Source: Lachnospiraceae bacterium UBA3711 (lineage in GTDB: Bacteria > Bacillota > Clostridia > Lachnospirales > Lachnospiraceae). Taken from it: DNA of 15,645 nucleotides. The DNA lies in the NCBI GenBank assembly GCA_002371345.1, contig DFHY01000052.1, positions 46,037 to 61,681 of the forward strand, read 5' to 3'. Both the position numbers and the translations under genes were made by a program. Under the pieces are notes generated by a model that saw nothing but the letters and a program-made list of their open reading frames with translations, was not told the origin of the DNA and did no database searches. Of the stretch, positions 7,061 through 15,076 are shown piece by piece (position 1 is the first letter of the stretch; every line of letters begins with the position of its first letter).

Positions 7061-8008
7061 CTACAGCAGTATCGGCTTTCCCGCTTCAGGTTTCACCACG
7101 AAAATCATCGGGAAGTTCTTCTCCATCATCTGCTTAAACGGACGAAGATCCACATTTCGCGACATCGGCGGAAAGGCATTGTCAAAATGACTCAGTATGA
7201 TGCTCTTCGGATTCAGCCGTTTAACGACCTCCTCTGCCCTTGCGGGAAGATCATTGTTCCCCTGATACGGAAGGATCAGAACATCCACATTCTCCGGATA
7301 GCACTCCTCCGGATCCAGCGCGAGACTTCCGAGAAGCAGGATATCTCTGTCTCCGGCATGAATATGGAAAGCTACGCTCTCGCCGGCCTCCTTGAACAGA
7401 CGGTTTGCCTGAAACAGGAACGGAAGATTACGTGCATAGCGGATCACACGCAAAGGCGTCATTGTGTCAAGTATGTGTCTCCATTGAAACTCAATATGTC
7501 TGCCCTTCAGTACATCGATATATATCGATCCTATTCTATATGATCGTCCGGTATCGATCTGAACGACATTACTCTCATCTCCGATAAACATCTCGAGGGT
7601 CTCGCAGCACTGCCTCGTGCAGAAAACACTGACATCCCCATCCGTCTCCTCGAGCAGCTGCTGAGCTGTAAAAAGATGATCAAAATGGCAATGCGTCACG
7701 AAGATAGTATCGAATGACGCCAGCTCCTGCGGATCAGCCCCGTATGAGCCTCCCGCAAGCTCCAGAAACGGATCGAAAAGGATGCGGTCGCTTCCATATT
7801 CAAGTGAGAAACACGCCGTTCCATGCCATGTGATCGCTCTTCTTTTCTCTTCTCTCAAGGTTATCTCACTCCCCGTCTTATCTGTCTGATAATCAGTACA
7901 GGAACCGCCGCTACTCTGCCTCTGCACTCTCTTGTAATAATCCGAAACAAACAGCAGCATTTTCCATGCCCGGCAGAACAATTGTGAGTATGCTCTGCCC
8001 GCCGTCAC
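7061..8008 (-). CDS. UlaG-like metallo-beta-lactamase-fold protein
   Basis: The longest frame is 315 residues from GTG at 8008, overlapping the stop of the ATPase gene by 4 bases (GTGA). The recognisable domain begins only at about residue 58 (AITWHGTACFSLEYG). A TTG at 7858 (residue 51), preceded by GGGGAG, is therefore a plausible true start, giving about 265 residues. The metal motif THCHFDH is at 105-111, with further candidate ligands H171 and H273 (SHFDNAFPP). Where UlaG relatives carry an Asp (GDT), this one reads LLLGSLAL (225-232), so one bridging ligand may be lost or supplied elsewhere. It is probably a cytoplasmic hydrolase acting on a phosphate or lactone ester, substrate unknown. 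Overlap with the importer operon suggests co-expression. Confidence 0.8.
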   Translation of the reverse strand: MTAGRAYSQLFCRAWKMLLFVSDYYKRVQRQSSGGSCTDYQTDKTGSEITLREEKRRAITWHGTACFSLEYGSDRILFDPFLELAGGSYGADPQELASFDTIFVTHCHFDHLFTAQQLLEETDGDVSVFCTRQCCETLEMFIGDESNVVQIDTGRSYRIGSIYIDVLKGRHIEFQWRHILDTMTPLRVIRYARNLPFLFQANRLFKEAGESVAFHIHAGDRDILLLGSLALDPEECYPENVDVLILPYQGNNDLPARAEEVVKRLNPKSIILSHFDNAFPPMSRNVDLRPFKQMMEKNFPMIFVVKPEAGKPILL

Positions 8009-8766
8009 ATCGCATCCATCAGGAGCACCTGCGTGTACGGGTGCTGAGGGTGATTATAGACACTCTCCGTATCGCCTGACTCAACTACGCTTCCGTGCTG
8101 CATTACCATGACACGGCTGCAGATCTGATAGACTACGTTCAGGTCATGACTTATGAAAAGATAGCTGAGAGAGTACGTCTCCTTCAGCTTCTGCATAAGC
8201 TCCAGGATCTGTGCCTGTATCGTAACGTCGAGAGCTGACACCGGTTCGTCGGCAATGATAAGCTTCGGCCTGGTAATGACCGCGCCGGCAATGCTTATTC
8301 TCTGTCTCTGTCCTCCTGACAGATCTCCCGGTTTCCGGTCCAGATACTCATCGTCAAGGCCGACCTCGCTGAGCATCTGCCGGACCATCTCTGATCTGGC
8401 GCTCTTCGTGCGCGGGATCCAGCCTTCCTTACTTCTCTTCGCAAGCGCCCTCAGGGGCTCCTCAAGTATCCACCGCACAGTCCTGGCCGGGTTCAGACTT
8501 GAATACGGATCCTGAAATACCATCTGAGGATATGAAGTATGATGTATCACCTCTCCGTCATAGTCATTTACTATCCCGAGAAGTACCTTCGCAAGAGTCG
8601 TCTTGCCGCTGCCGCTCTCCCCGACAAGGCCCAGGATGTCTCCCTCATGTATGCTGAAACTCACATCATGCAGGACCTGTTCTCTCTTGCGGTTCCGACC
8701 ATGGCGGCCTCTTTGCTCATAATAGCTGTTGAGGTTATTTACTTCAAGAATTATATCGTTATTCAT
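8005..8766 (-). CDS. Peptide/nickel-type ABC importer ATPase, OppF/DppF type
   Basis: The product is 253 residues from ATG at 8766, chosen for its AGAGGA site and the start MNNDIILEVNNL. An in-frame GTG at 8868 would add 34 residues unlike the family. Walker A is GESGSGKT (49-56). The signature is LSGGQRQR (149-156), Walker B LIIADEP (169-175), and the H-loop His is at about 207 (SHDL). A basic insert (RGRHGRNRKREQ) follows the first strand. The protein ends at HPYTQVLLMDAM without the extended C-terminal oligopeptide region of large OppF proteins, so it is short like NikE. It acts as a cytoplasmic energising subunit together with the ATPase encoded just upstream. Its stop overlaps the next gene. 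Confidence 0.93.
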   Translation of the reverse strand: MNNDIILEVNNLNSYYEQRGRHGRNRKREQVLHDVSFSIHEGDILGLVGESGSGKTTLAKVLLGIVNDYDGEVIHHTSYPQMVFQDPYSSLNPARTVRWILEEPLRALAKRSKEGWIPRTKSARSEMVRQMLSEVGLDDEYLDRKPGDLSGGQRQRISIAGAVITRPKLIIADEPVSALDVTIQAQILELMQKLKETYSLSYLFISHDLNVVYQICSRVMVMQHGSVVESGDTESVYNHPQHPYTQVLLMDAM

Positions 8767-8900
8767 CGATACATCCTCTTGGCCACTGTGTTTCGCTGCT
8801 GTCAGCCCTGCGCTATGTGATGCTACGCAGTGCCATTTGCCTGATATCCTGAACGGTCTGTCCTGCACCCCGAATAAGAACCAATCGAAGTAACATCTGC

Positions 8901-9698
8901 TTACCTGCCGGAGTATCTCGACGGGATCGCCGCGATCAGCCGCTTCGTGTATTCATGCTGCGGATTGGCAAAAATCTCTTTCGTCAGTCCGGACTCAACT
9001 ATCCTGCCTCTCTGCATGACGATCACCTGCCTGCACAGACGGTTTACAACATGCATATCATGGCTGATAAACAGTATGGACATTCCGGATTCCCTATTCA
9101 GCCGCTTCAGCTGATCGATAATTCTCGCCTGCATAGTCACGTCCAGAGCCGTAGTTATCTCATCCGCTATCAGGAGCTTTGGATTCGTCACTATCGCCGC
9201 CGCTATCATTGCTCTCTGCAGCATGCCGCCCGACAGCTCATGCGGATACCTGCGGGAGATCTCTTCGGCTTCGTAAAGCCCCGCCCTGCGCATTGCGTCC
9301 AGGATAAGCTCATTTCTCTGAGACTGGCTCAGATCCTTGCGGTGCACATACAGGCTCTCCCCGATCTGCCTCCCTATGCGGTATACCGGATTGAATGAGG
9401 TCATGGGCTCCTGAAATACCACCGTAAGCTCTTTGCCGAGGATCTCATTCAGCTCTTTCTGGCTGCAGTCGAAGATCTCTGTTCCATCCAGCCGTATGCT
9501 TCCCTGCGTGTCCGCCTTCCATCTGGGAAGCAGTCCGCCGATACACATGCTTGTCACGGTCTTGCCGGTTCCGCTCTCGCCGACCAGCCCCAGAATATCC
9601 CCTTCTTCCATTGAAAATGAAACCCCGTCCACCGCAAACCGGTCAGGGGCCGCGTCATGAAAATGCACTCTCAGATTCTCAACTTCAAGAAGGCTCAT
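8901..9698 (-). CDS. Peptide/nickel-type ABC importer ATPase, OppD/DppD type
   Basis: The product is 265 residues from ATG at 9698, which has AGGGA 7-8 bases upstream. An in-frame GTG at 9713 is less likely. Walker A is GESGTGKT (40-47), the Q-loop is in FQEPMTSFNP, the signature is LSGGMLQR (155-162), Walker B LLIADE (175-180), and the H-loop His is at about 213. After the Walker B Glu the sequence is ITTALDVT where PTTALDVT is near-universal. The C-terminus (IPSRYSGR) is short and lacks the cysteine-containing oligopeptide tail of long OppD proteins. It is the partner of the OppF-type ATPase. A gap of 202 bases (9699-9900 counted to the permease stop) separates it from the permease gene. 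Confidence 0.93.
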   Translation of the reverse strand: MSLLEVENLRVHFHDAAPDRFAVDGVSFSMEEGDILGLVGESGTGKTVTSMCIGGLLPRWKADTQGSIRLDGTEIFDCSQKELNEILGKELTVVFQEPMTSFNPVYRIGRQIGESLYVHRKDLSQSQRNELILDAMRRAGLYEAEEISRRYPHELSGGMLQRAMIAAAIVTNPKLLIADEITTALDVTMQARIIDQLKRLNRESGMSILFISHDMHVVNRLCRQVIVMQRGRIVESGLTKEIFANPQHEYTKRLIAAIPSRYSGR

Positions 9699-9745
9699 TT
9701 GAAATCCCTTCACAGCTCGGCCGCACAGTGTTATTTATAGCACCG

Positions 9746-9883
9746 GCAGTTATAACTTCAATTCCTGCATAAGCATCAGGCTCTATTACAATCTTGGACA
9801 GGCAGCGCCCTTTTACCGTGTTTGCCAGGCAGTTACGGCGTCAATTCCGATATAAGCATCAGGCTCTGTTGCGGGTTCGGACA
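9746..9883 (-). repeat. Decayed 83-bp-period duplication between permease and ATPase genes
   Basis: Two 55-base blocks, 9746-9800 and 9829-9883, share the same order of motifs: GCAGTTA, TCAATTCC, then ATAAGCATCAGGCTCT, then GGACA. The best shared run is 16 bases. The 204-base gap in which they lie has no ORF. The duplication sits inside the importer operon, so it will be in the transcript. Confidence 0.65.
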
Positions 9884-9902
9884 CATCCGCATGGTATTGC
9901 TG

Positions 9903-10697
9903 TCACTCGTTCCTGCTGACCTGTATTCCCTCGCTCAGCAGCGAAAATGACAGTATCAGCAGCACTATTGAAAAACCCGCTCCGAGCGCGTACCACGGCG
10001 CGGATGTGAGATAGTTCTGGCTGTCCTTCAGCATAGAGCCAAGGCTTGCCATAGGCGGCTGGATCCCGATTCCCAGAAAGCTCATGCTGGCCTCGGCAAG
10101 CACAGCGTTGTTGAATCCGATGGTCATAGCAGGAACCAGAACGGGGAGTGTATTCGGCAGAATATGGGCGTACAGAATGCGCGGAACCGATACTCCCTCA
10201 AGCCTGGCGGCTTTGATATAGTTCAGATCACGTATACCCGCGTACTGAGTGCGCACAACTCTGGCGAAGCTGGGAATGAACAGGATACCCAGCGCGAGGA
10301 CTATGTTGGATACGCTGCTTCCCGCGATACTTATGATAACCAGCGCCAGCAGTATAGCCGGAAATGCCGTGATCGTATCGCAGATACGCATCAGTATCAG
10401 GTCCGCTGTCCCTCCGAAGTAACCGCACAGAGATCCTATAACGACACCGGCGAAGCAGCCGATCAGTACCACCAGCACCGCTATCAGGAAGCTGCACCCG
10501 GCCCCCTGCATGACACGCGAGAACACATCCCGGCCGAAATTATCTGTCCCGAACCAGTGAGATAATGACGGCGGCTGCATTTTCTCCCTCGCGTTCATGG
10601 CCGTAGTGCTGTACGGCGTCCAGAAGTATCCGGTAACTATGACCGAGGTGACGAGCGTGGAGAGGATCCCGCCTGTCAGCAGATATCTGTTTTTCAT
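9903..10697 (-). CDS. Peptide/nickel-type ABC importer permease, DppC type
   Basis: The product is 264 residues from ATG at 10697, with AGGAG 9 bases upstream inside the end of the previous gene. An in-frame GTG at 10703 overlaps the dppB-type stop and is the alternative. It is an inner-membrane permease with about six helices. It has the family hallmark GTDNFGRDVFSR after the first helix and a cytoplasmic coupling segment AARLEGVSVPRILYAHILPN that contacts the ATPases. It ends SEGIQVSRNE. It forms a heterodimer with the DppB-type permease encoded immediately upstream. Confidence 0.93.
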   Translation of the reverse strand: MKNRYLLTGGILSTLVTSVIVTGYFWTPYSTTAMNAREKMQPPSLSHWFGTDNFGRDVFSRVMQGAGCSFLIAVLVVLIGCFAGVVIGSLCGYFGGTADLILMRICDTITAFPAILLALVIISIAGSSVSNIVLALGILFIPSFARVVRTQYAGIRDLNYIKAARLEGVSVPRILYAHILPNTLPVLVPAMTIGFNNAVLAEASMSFLGIGIQPPMASLGSMLKDSQNYLTSAPWYALGAGFSIVLLILSFSLLSEGIQVSRNE

Positions 10698-10699
10698 CC

Positions 10700-11641
10700 T
10701 CACTCACTCCTCATCCGCGGGTCCATCCAATGGTTCAAAAGATCTGCAATAAAGTTCACGATCATGATCCAGGCAGCCAGAATCACAACGATCGCCTGAA
10801 CCACCGGAAAATCTCTGTTGCCTATGGACGACACCAGCAGTCTTCCGATACCCGGGATCGTGAATACCTGCTCTATGATGATGGTACCTGTCATGATCTC
10901 GGCGGCACTGACCGCGAGAAATGTCACCACCGGTATCATTGCGTTCCGCATCACATGGCGGATCAGTATGGCTCTGAGCGGCATGCCTCTCGACTGCGCC
11001 GTGAGAACATAATTCTGAGTAAGCTCATGTCTGATAGAGCCTCTCAGCATCCGCACAGTCATAGCGATACGCGGAAGCGCGAGTGACAGCGCCGGGAGCA
11101 GCAGATACGACAGACACCCGGGGATGCTTGCTGAGAGAGGCACATACCCCCCGGGCAGAAACCATTTGAGCACGATTCCGAACAGATAGCAGGCGATGAT
11201 TCCGAAGAAGAACGGAGGAACCGCCATGATGATCTGGTCGAGTATCATAGTCAGATGATCCGCAAGAGCATTTCTGATGCTGCCAAGTACAATGCCCAGA
11301 GGTATTGCCGCGGCTGCTGTTATCGCAAATGACATGACGGTAAGAAGCACCGTCACCGGCAACTTGTCCGCCAGGAGGCTCCTCACCGGTCTCATATAAT
11401 TGTAGCTTGTACCGAAGTCACCCTTAAGAAATGATACAAGCCAATCGATGTAGCGCTCCCACACCGGGCGGTCCAGCCCCAGCTGTGTTCTGAGCGCAGC
11501 GACCTTCTCCGGGGAGGCGCTGGTTCCCAGGATCTTCGTAGTCGGATCCCCCGGGATGATCTGAAAAGCGAGGAAGGCGAGCAGGGAGACAATGAACAAT
11601 GTAATAATGAGAGATGCTGTTTTCTTTATTATCTGCCTCAA
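10700..11641 (-). CDS. Peptide/nickel-type ABC importer permease, DppB type
   Basis: The product is 313 residues. The start is TTG at 11641, supported by a perfect AGGAGG 8 bases upstream and by the family-like start MRQIIKKTASLIITLF. It has six predicted helices, the N-terminal hallmark FQIIPGDPTT, and the coupling segment AQSRGMPLRAILIRHVMRNAMIP. The C-terminus NHWMDPRMRSE carries the typical DPR ending. The stop lies within 3 bases of the next start, so translation of the two permeases is probably coupled. It follows the binding-protein gene after 145 bases. Confidence 0.94.
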   Translation of the reverse strand: MRQIIKKTASLIITLFIVSLLAFLAFQIIPGDPTTKILGTSASPEKVAALRTQLGLDRPVWERYIDWLVSFLKGDFGTSYNYMRPVRSLLADKLPVTVLLTVMSFAITAAAAIPLGIVLGSIRNALADHLTMILDQIIMAVPPFFFGIIACYLFGIVLKWFLPGGYVPLSASIPGCLSYLLLPALSLALPRIAMTVRMLRGSIRHELTQNYVLTAQSRGMPLRAILIRHVMRNAMIPVVTFLAVSAAEIMTGTIIIEQVFTIPGIGRLLVSSIGNRDFPVVQAIVVILAAWIMIVNFIADLLNHWMDPRMRSE

Positions 11642-11786
11642 TCTGCCCGCCTCCTTTCTTTAATATGCCGGCCCAATTTGCCAGCCTGCGGCTGTATGTG
11701 ATCTTAATCCAGCGAAAGCACTGACGTAATCAATGTCTCCCTGATTCAGGTCATCTCCTGCTTCTCCTGCCTGTACAACTCCGGGT
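11642..11786 (-). other. 145-bp gap between binding-protein and permease genes
   Basis: It contains a short GC dyad (about 11668-11693), a decayed copy of the dispersed palindrome at 11714-11740 (GAAAGCACTGACGTAATCAA), and the AGGAGG site for the permease. Structured gaps at this place in importer operons often lower expression of downstream genes relative to the binding protein. That role is inference here. Confidence 0.4.
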
Positions 11787-13310
11787 TCAGACAGGACGAA
11801 TCTTCGAGAAATCCGACGCGTACAGCGGATAGAACTCGTATCCGGTAAACTTCGGATTCAGTACCACGAAGTCCGCAAGATCCTGGATGTACACGTTGGC
11901 GGCGGTATCGGAGAGAATCTTCTCCGCTTCCTTGTAAGCCGCCACCTGCTCCTCATCGTCGGTCGCGTGCTGCGCCTTTTCGATCGCGGCGTCATAGTCC
12001 TTGTTGCTGTAGTTGATCATATTCGATGAGTCAGTCGACACCCAGCGCTGAAGCAGCGCGTCCGCGCTCAGGTACGCCGCGTCGAATCCGATCACGGTCG
12101 CCTCGAAGTCACGCCCCTGGTAAACGTCATTAAGCCATGTGCTCCACTCAACCTTCTGGATAGAAGCGTTGATGCCCGCGGCCGAGAGCATTTCCACTAT
12201 CACGCTCGCCGTGTCGACATGCGGAGTGTAGTTGGACGGAACCTTGATGGTGAAGCTCAGTCCCGAAGCGCCTGCCTCATCAAGAAGCTCCGCGGCCTTC
12301 GCCGGGTCATACGGATACGCGCCCACCAGGCTCTCGTCGAAATACTTCGTAAAGCTCGGATATACGCTGCTTCCAAGCTTTGCGCCGTGGCCGTCCTCTG
12401 TCAGTTCGAGAATGCTGTCGATGTCAATGGCATAGCACAGAGCCTGTCTCACCCTCTCATCGTCAAACGGGGCTTTCCCGTTATTCAGATAGAGCGCCTG
12501 GACGAGATTCATCTCGCCCTCGATCACATCGTAGCCGTTGGACAGGCTGTTGACCTGATCGAGAGACATGTGCAGCGCCATATCCAGCGCTCCCGCATCG
12601 AGTGATGTGTACAGCGCATTCGCGTCCTCGAAGATCCTGCATGTGACCTTCGAGAGTGCCGGGGCACCTGCGTAGTAGTCATCGTTTCTGACGAAGACAA
12701 CCTTATCCTGCGGAGAGTAGGATTCGAACCTGAACGGTCCGGTTCCGACAGGGGCTGTCGCCTGATCCGCGTAGTCAGCCGGCACGATTGACACGCTGGA
12801 CACAGTGCTCAGGAAGCTTGAATTCTTCTCCTTCAGAGTAATGGTGATCTCATTTCCTGAGGAGGTGACGTCCTGAATATCAGAAAGCGCCCCGGCGACG
12901 GCCGTATTGGTCGTAGTCGCGGCGCAGGTTTCGAAGGAGTAGAGGACATCATCGGCGCTCACCGTCTCACCATTGTGGAACTTCACCCCGTCTCTGAGCG
13001 TGAAGGTGTAGGTGATTCCGTCATCGGACACACTGTGTTCCGAAGCGACGGCGTCGACAAAGTTTCCGTCTGTGTCAGGCTTTACCAGCCCTTCAAAAAC
13101 ATTGAATAAGACCTCTCTGGTTCCTGCTGCCGTGATCTGATACGGGTCAAGACTGTTGTCCAGGTCCTGGGAAAGACCGACCACAAGCTCGGCATTCCCG
13201 GAAGAAGCGTTCTTAGTCTCTTCAGCCATAACCGCCGTTGCGCCGGGGCCAGCGCCGAGTGCGCACGACAATGCCAGAGATGTCAGAAGTACAGCGATAC
13301 GTTTTCTCAT
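11787..13310 (-). CDS. Extracellular solute-binding protein, family 5 (peptide/nickel type)
   Basis: The product is 507 residues. The ATG at 13310 has AAGGAG 9 bases upstream. A signal peptide covers 1-29. C16 in the context LALSC could be a weak lipobox, and cleavage after VMA (29) is the alternative. Most Gram-positive binding proteins are lipid-anchored. Family 5 hallmarks are YTFTLRDGVKFHNGETVSAD (101-120), GTGPFRF (189-195) and DDERVRQALCYAID further on. It captures the substrate outside the membrane and delivers it to the two permeases encoded downstream. The family transports di- or oligopeptides, nickel or metal chelates, and sequence reading does not decide which. It is the first gene of the importer operon, directly behind the promoter at 13369-13397. 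Confidence 0.94.
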   Translation of the reverse strand: MRKRIAVLLTSLALSCALGAGPGATAVMAEETKNASSGNAELVVGLSQDLDNSLDPYQITAAGTREVLFNVFEGLVKPDTDGNFVDAVASEHSVSDDGITYTFTLRDGVKFHNGETVSADDVLYSFETCAATTTNTAVAGALSDIQDVTSSGNEITITLKEKNSSFLSTVSSVSIVPADYADQATAPVGTGPFRFESYSPQDKVVFVRNDDYYAGAPALSKVTCRIFEDANALYTSLDAGALDMALHMSLDQVNSLSNGYDVIEGEMNLVQALYLNNGKAPFDDERVRQALCYAIDIDSILELTEDGHGAKLGSSVYPSFTKYFDESLVGAYPYDPAKAAELLDEAGASGLSFTIKVPSNYTPHVDTASVIVEMLSAAGINASIQKVEWSTWLNDVYQGRDFEATVIGFDAAYLSADALLQRWVSTDSSNMINYSNKDYDAAIEKAQHATDDEEQVAAYKEAEKILSDTAANVYIQDLADFVVLNPKFTGYEFYPLYASDFSKIRPV

Positions 13311-13368
13311 AACGGTAATCTCCTTACAATTCGCTTATCGCTTCTCCCATTATTAAATTGTCGGTCTT

Positions 13369-13397
13369 ATTCTAAACGAATAGGGTATGGATTGCAA
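13369..13397 (-). promoter_or_regulatory. Sigma-A-like promoter of the importer operon
   Basis: On the minus strand TTGCAA (13392-13397) and TAGAAT (13369-13374) are separated by exactly 17 bases, 58 bases before the binding-protein ATG. The -35 matches 4 of 6 and the -10 matches 5 of 6. A 13-base piece of the dispersed repeat (13405-13417) lies just upstream. Confidence 0.7.
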
Positions 13398-13404
13398 CCG
13401 GATG

Positions 13405-13417
13405 AGCGCTTCCCTAA
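13405..13417. repeat. 13-bp arm of the dispersed repeat family
   Basis: AGCGCTTCCCTAA is identical to the right arm of the hairpin at 14826-14888. It lies between the stop of the secreted-protein gene (13426) and the importer promoter. Confidence 0.6.
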
Positions 13418-13425
13418 GTATTTCA

Positions 13426-14700
13426 TTAATTCGCGTACAGGAGAGTCCCGCCTGCCGGCTCGTCAAGCGCGCTGTTGGTCGCGTACACGCTTCCATCGCT
13501 GAGCTCGTAGACATAGTCGTATGAGGTATCGACCTTCACGCTGTCGCCGCTTGAGAGTGTATAATCGTTGCGGTCCATGATCGCGTCGTCCCAGGCCTCC
13601 ATGCTTGAGTACGTGTCGTCCTGTCCGCTGAGTTCGGATGAGAACGTATCCTGTACATAACTCGCCTGAGAAGAAATCGTGGTTGCCCTGGCGTTGGCTA
13701 CCGTTGTCATAATAGTCTGGCTCAGATCAACCATGGCTTTCTTGAACTGGTCGCTGATTGTTGTGTTCGTACAGAACGATTCGAATACTGCCATGCCCTC
13801 ATCGTATTTGTCCTCATCCACCATCAGGCAGTACCGCCCCGGAATGGACCAGATCAGGTTGGTTATGTTCGTCTCTCCCATGCCGTAGCTTGAAACGCTC
13901 TCGACCAGCCGAAGGGCCTGCCCTACACATGAGACCACCAGATACTTTGACTTTCCGTAAGGGTCCGTATACCGGTAGGTTCTCTCGGCCGCGGTGGTCT
14001 CTACATAATCAACATAGATTCCGTTCTCGGGTGAAAGGAGCTGGTTGATCTCGTCAAGCTTCTGCTGGCTTGACTGCTGCATGAGCTGCTGTGACTGCTC
14101 AGACACCGGCTTCTCCGATATGAATGTCATGCCGGATGCGCCAGGCATACAGTTTTGGGATACATAATCGCAGTACTGCTGCGAATTCATATATGTAAGC
14201 ATCATCATGAGATAATCCGTGCTGATCGTCCAGTCCTGATGCACCATGAACTGCATGCCGTTCACAGAAGCGTTGAGCACCTGTACAAACTCTACCGGTG
14301 ACTCATAGGTGAGCTCTATGCTTCCGTCCGGAGACCTGGCGTCTATGAATACCTCCGCCGGATAATCAGGACTCTGAATAGCTCCGCACCAGGTTGTCTC
14401 GCTTGTCACGGTATAGCCCTCGGGAACCACCGCGCGGGCGACATTTATGCCGGTCTGGCTGTCCGTACAGGTCACCATGTTCAGCGACTGCGCCGATGAC
14501 GAAGATGCCTGTGAGCTGCCGCTCTGGTCTCCCGTAATATTTCCTCCCGGCTCAGCTGTCCCTGTATCCTGCATGGCGCCGCCCGCCCCTCCGCTCAGGA
14601 AGCTGCTGATATCTCCCGTATCTGATGCATGTACCGGCATCGCGATCATAACTGATATGGCTGCCGATACGGCCGCCGCGATTCTTCCTGCTCTTCTCAT
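13426..14700 (-). CDS. Secreted protein of unknown function
   Basis: The product is 424 residues. The ATG at 14700 has GGAGGG 6 bases upstream and begins the signal peptide. An in-frame start at 14742 would place 14 unneeded residues before it. The signal peptide is 1-25 with a clear VHA cleavage site. Next come a Gly/Ser-rich linker (27-75) with a FLSGGAGG motif, a body with several Cys (78, 105, 177, 184, 258, 291, 310) and a Gln-rich helix at about 196-220. The C-terminal stretch 370-424 (WDDAIMDRNDY, then VYELSDGSVYATNS) looks like a small beta unit. No enzymatic motif was recognised. The protein is probably released or wall-associated. It lies downstream of the partial acidic protein gene, which has a similar FLTGGG motif. 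Confidence 0.8.
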   Translation of the reverse strand: MRRAGRIAAAVSAAISVMIAMPVHASDTGDISSFLSGGAGGAMQDTGTAEPGGNITGDQSGSSQASSSSAQSLNMVTCTDSQTGINVARAVVPEGYTVTSETTWCGAIQSPDYPAEVFIDARSPDGSIELTYESPVEFVQVLNASVNGMQFMVHQDWTISTDYLMMMLTYMNSQQYCDYVSQNCMPGASGMTFISEKPVSEQSQQLMQQSSQQKLDEINQLLSPENGIYVDYVETTAAERTYRYTDPYGKSKYLVVSCVGQALRLVESVSSYGMGETNITNLIWSIPGRYCLMVDEDKYDEGMAVFESFCTNTTISDQFKKAMVDLSQTIMTTVANARATTISSQASYVQDTFSSELSGQDDTYSSMEAWDDAIMDRNDYTLSSGDSVKVDTSYDYVYELSDGSVYATNSALDEPAGGTLLYAN

Positions 14701-14738
14701 GATCTTCCCTCCTGTAATCAATCTATCTATAGCCGGCG

Positions 14739-14759
14739 CCAAGGTTCTTTTTACCTTGG
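14739..14759. other. Hairpin in the leader of the secreted-protein gene
   Basis: Seven-base arms CCAAGGT/ACCTTGG pair with a 7-base loop, 38 bases before the ATG at 14700. No T tract follows on the minus strand, so it is not a standard terminator. It may be a leader structure. Confidence 0.4.
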
Positions 14760-14766
14760 AGTTGGC

Positions 14767-15018
14767 TGCGCCGCACCGCGATCCGCCGGAGGCTCTAAGG
14801 AAACACTGATATAATCAGTGTTTCCTTAGGGAAGCGCTGATTTATTTCACTTATCATTTCTTTTGCCTCCGGCTAAGCGCTTCCCTAATGTGATCTTTGA
14901 GCGCGCCATGCGCTCAAAGCCGCGTGCGGCGCGGCTTTCGAAGAAAGCCTTCCTATGCGCCGCACCGCGATCCGCCGGAGGCTCTAAGGAAACACTGATA
15001 TAATCAGTGTTTCCTTAG
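14767..15018. repeat. Chained-hairpin element with an exact 63-bp duplication
   Basis: Blocks 14767-14829 and 14956-15018 are identical over 63 bp. Each ends in a 35-base palindrome (14795-14829 and 14984-15018) with 16-base perfect arms and the loop ATA. Between them lie a 13-bp inverted repeat (14826-14838 with 14876-14888), a 10-bp hairpin (14895-14904 with 14910-14919), an overlapping 9-bp GC hairpin (14916-14924 with 14930-14938) and a 7-bp hairpin (14933-14939 with 14943-14949). The element fills most of the 376-base gap between two exported-protein genes and has no ORF. It looks like an extragenic repeat cluster. A role as RNA-level terminator or processing site is possible. Confidence 0.85.
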
Positions 15019-15076
15019 ATACGTGCTGTCGGGCAGACAGACAAGCATTCGGTCCAGTTATTTAAGAACCGTTATA

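Noticed and set aside
10164..10565. 133-codon plus-strand ORF inside the DppC-type gene
   Set aside because: It is antisense to a clear permease. The composition (many Gln, Tyr, Arg) is what reverse reading of membrane-protein codons gives.
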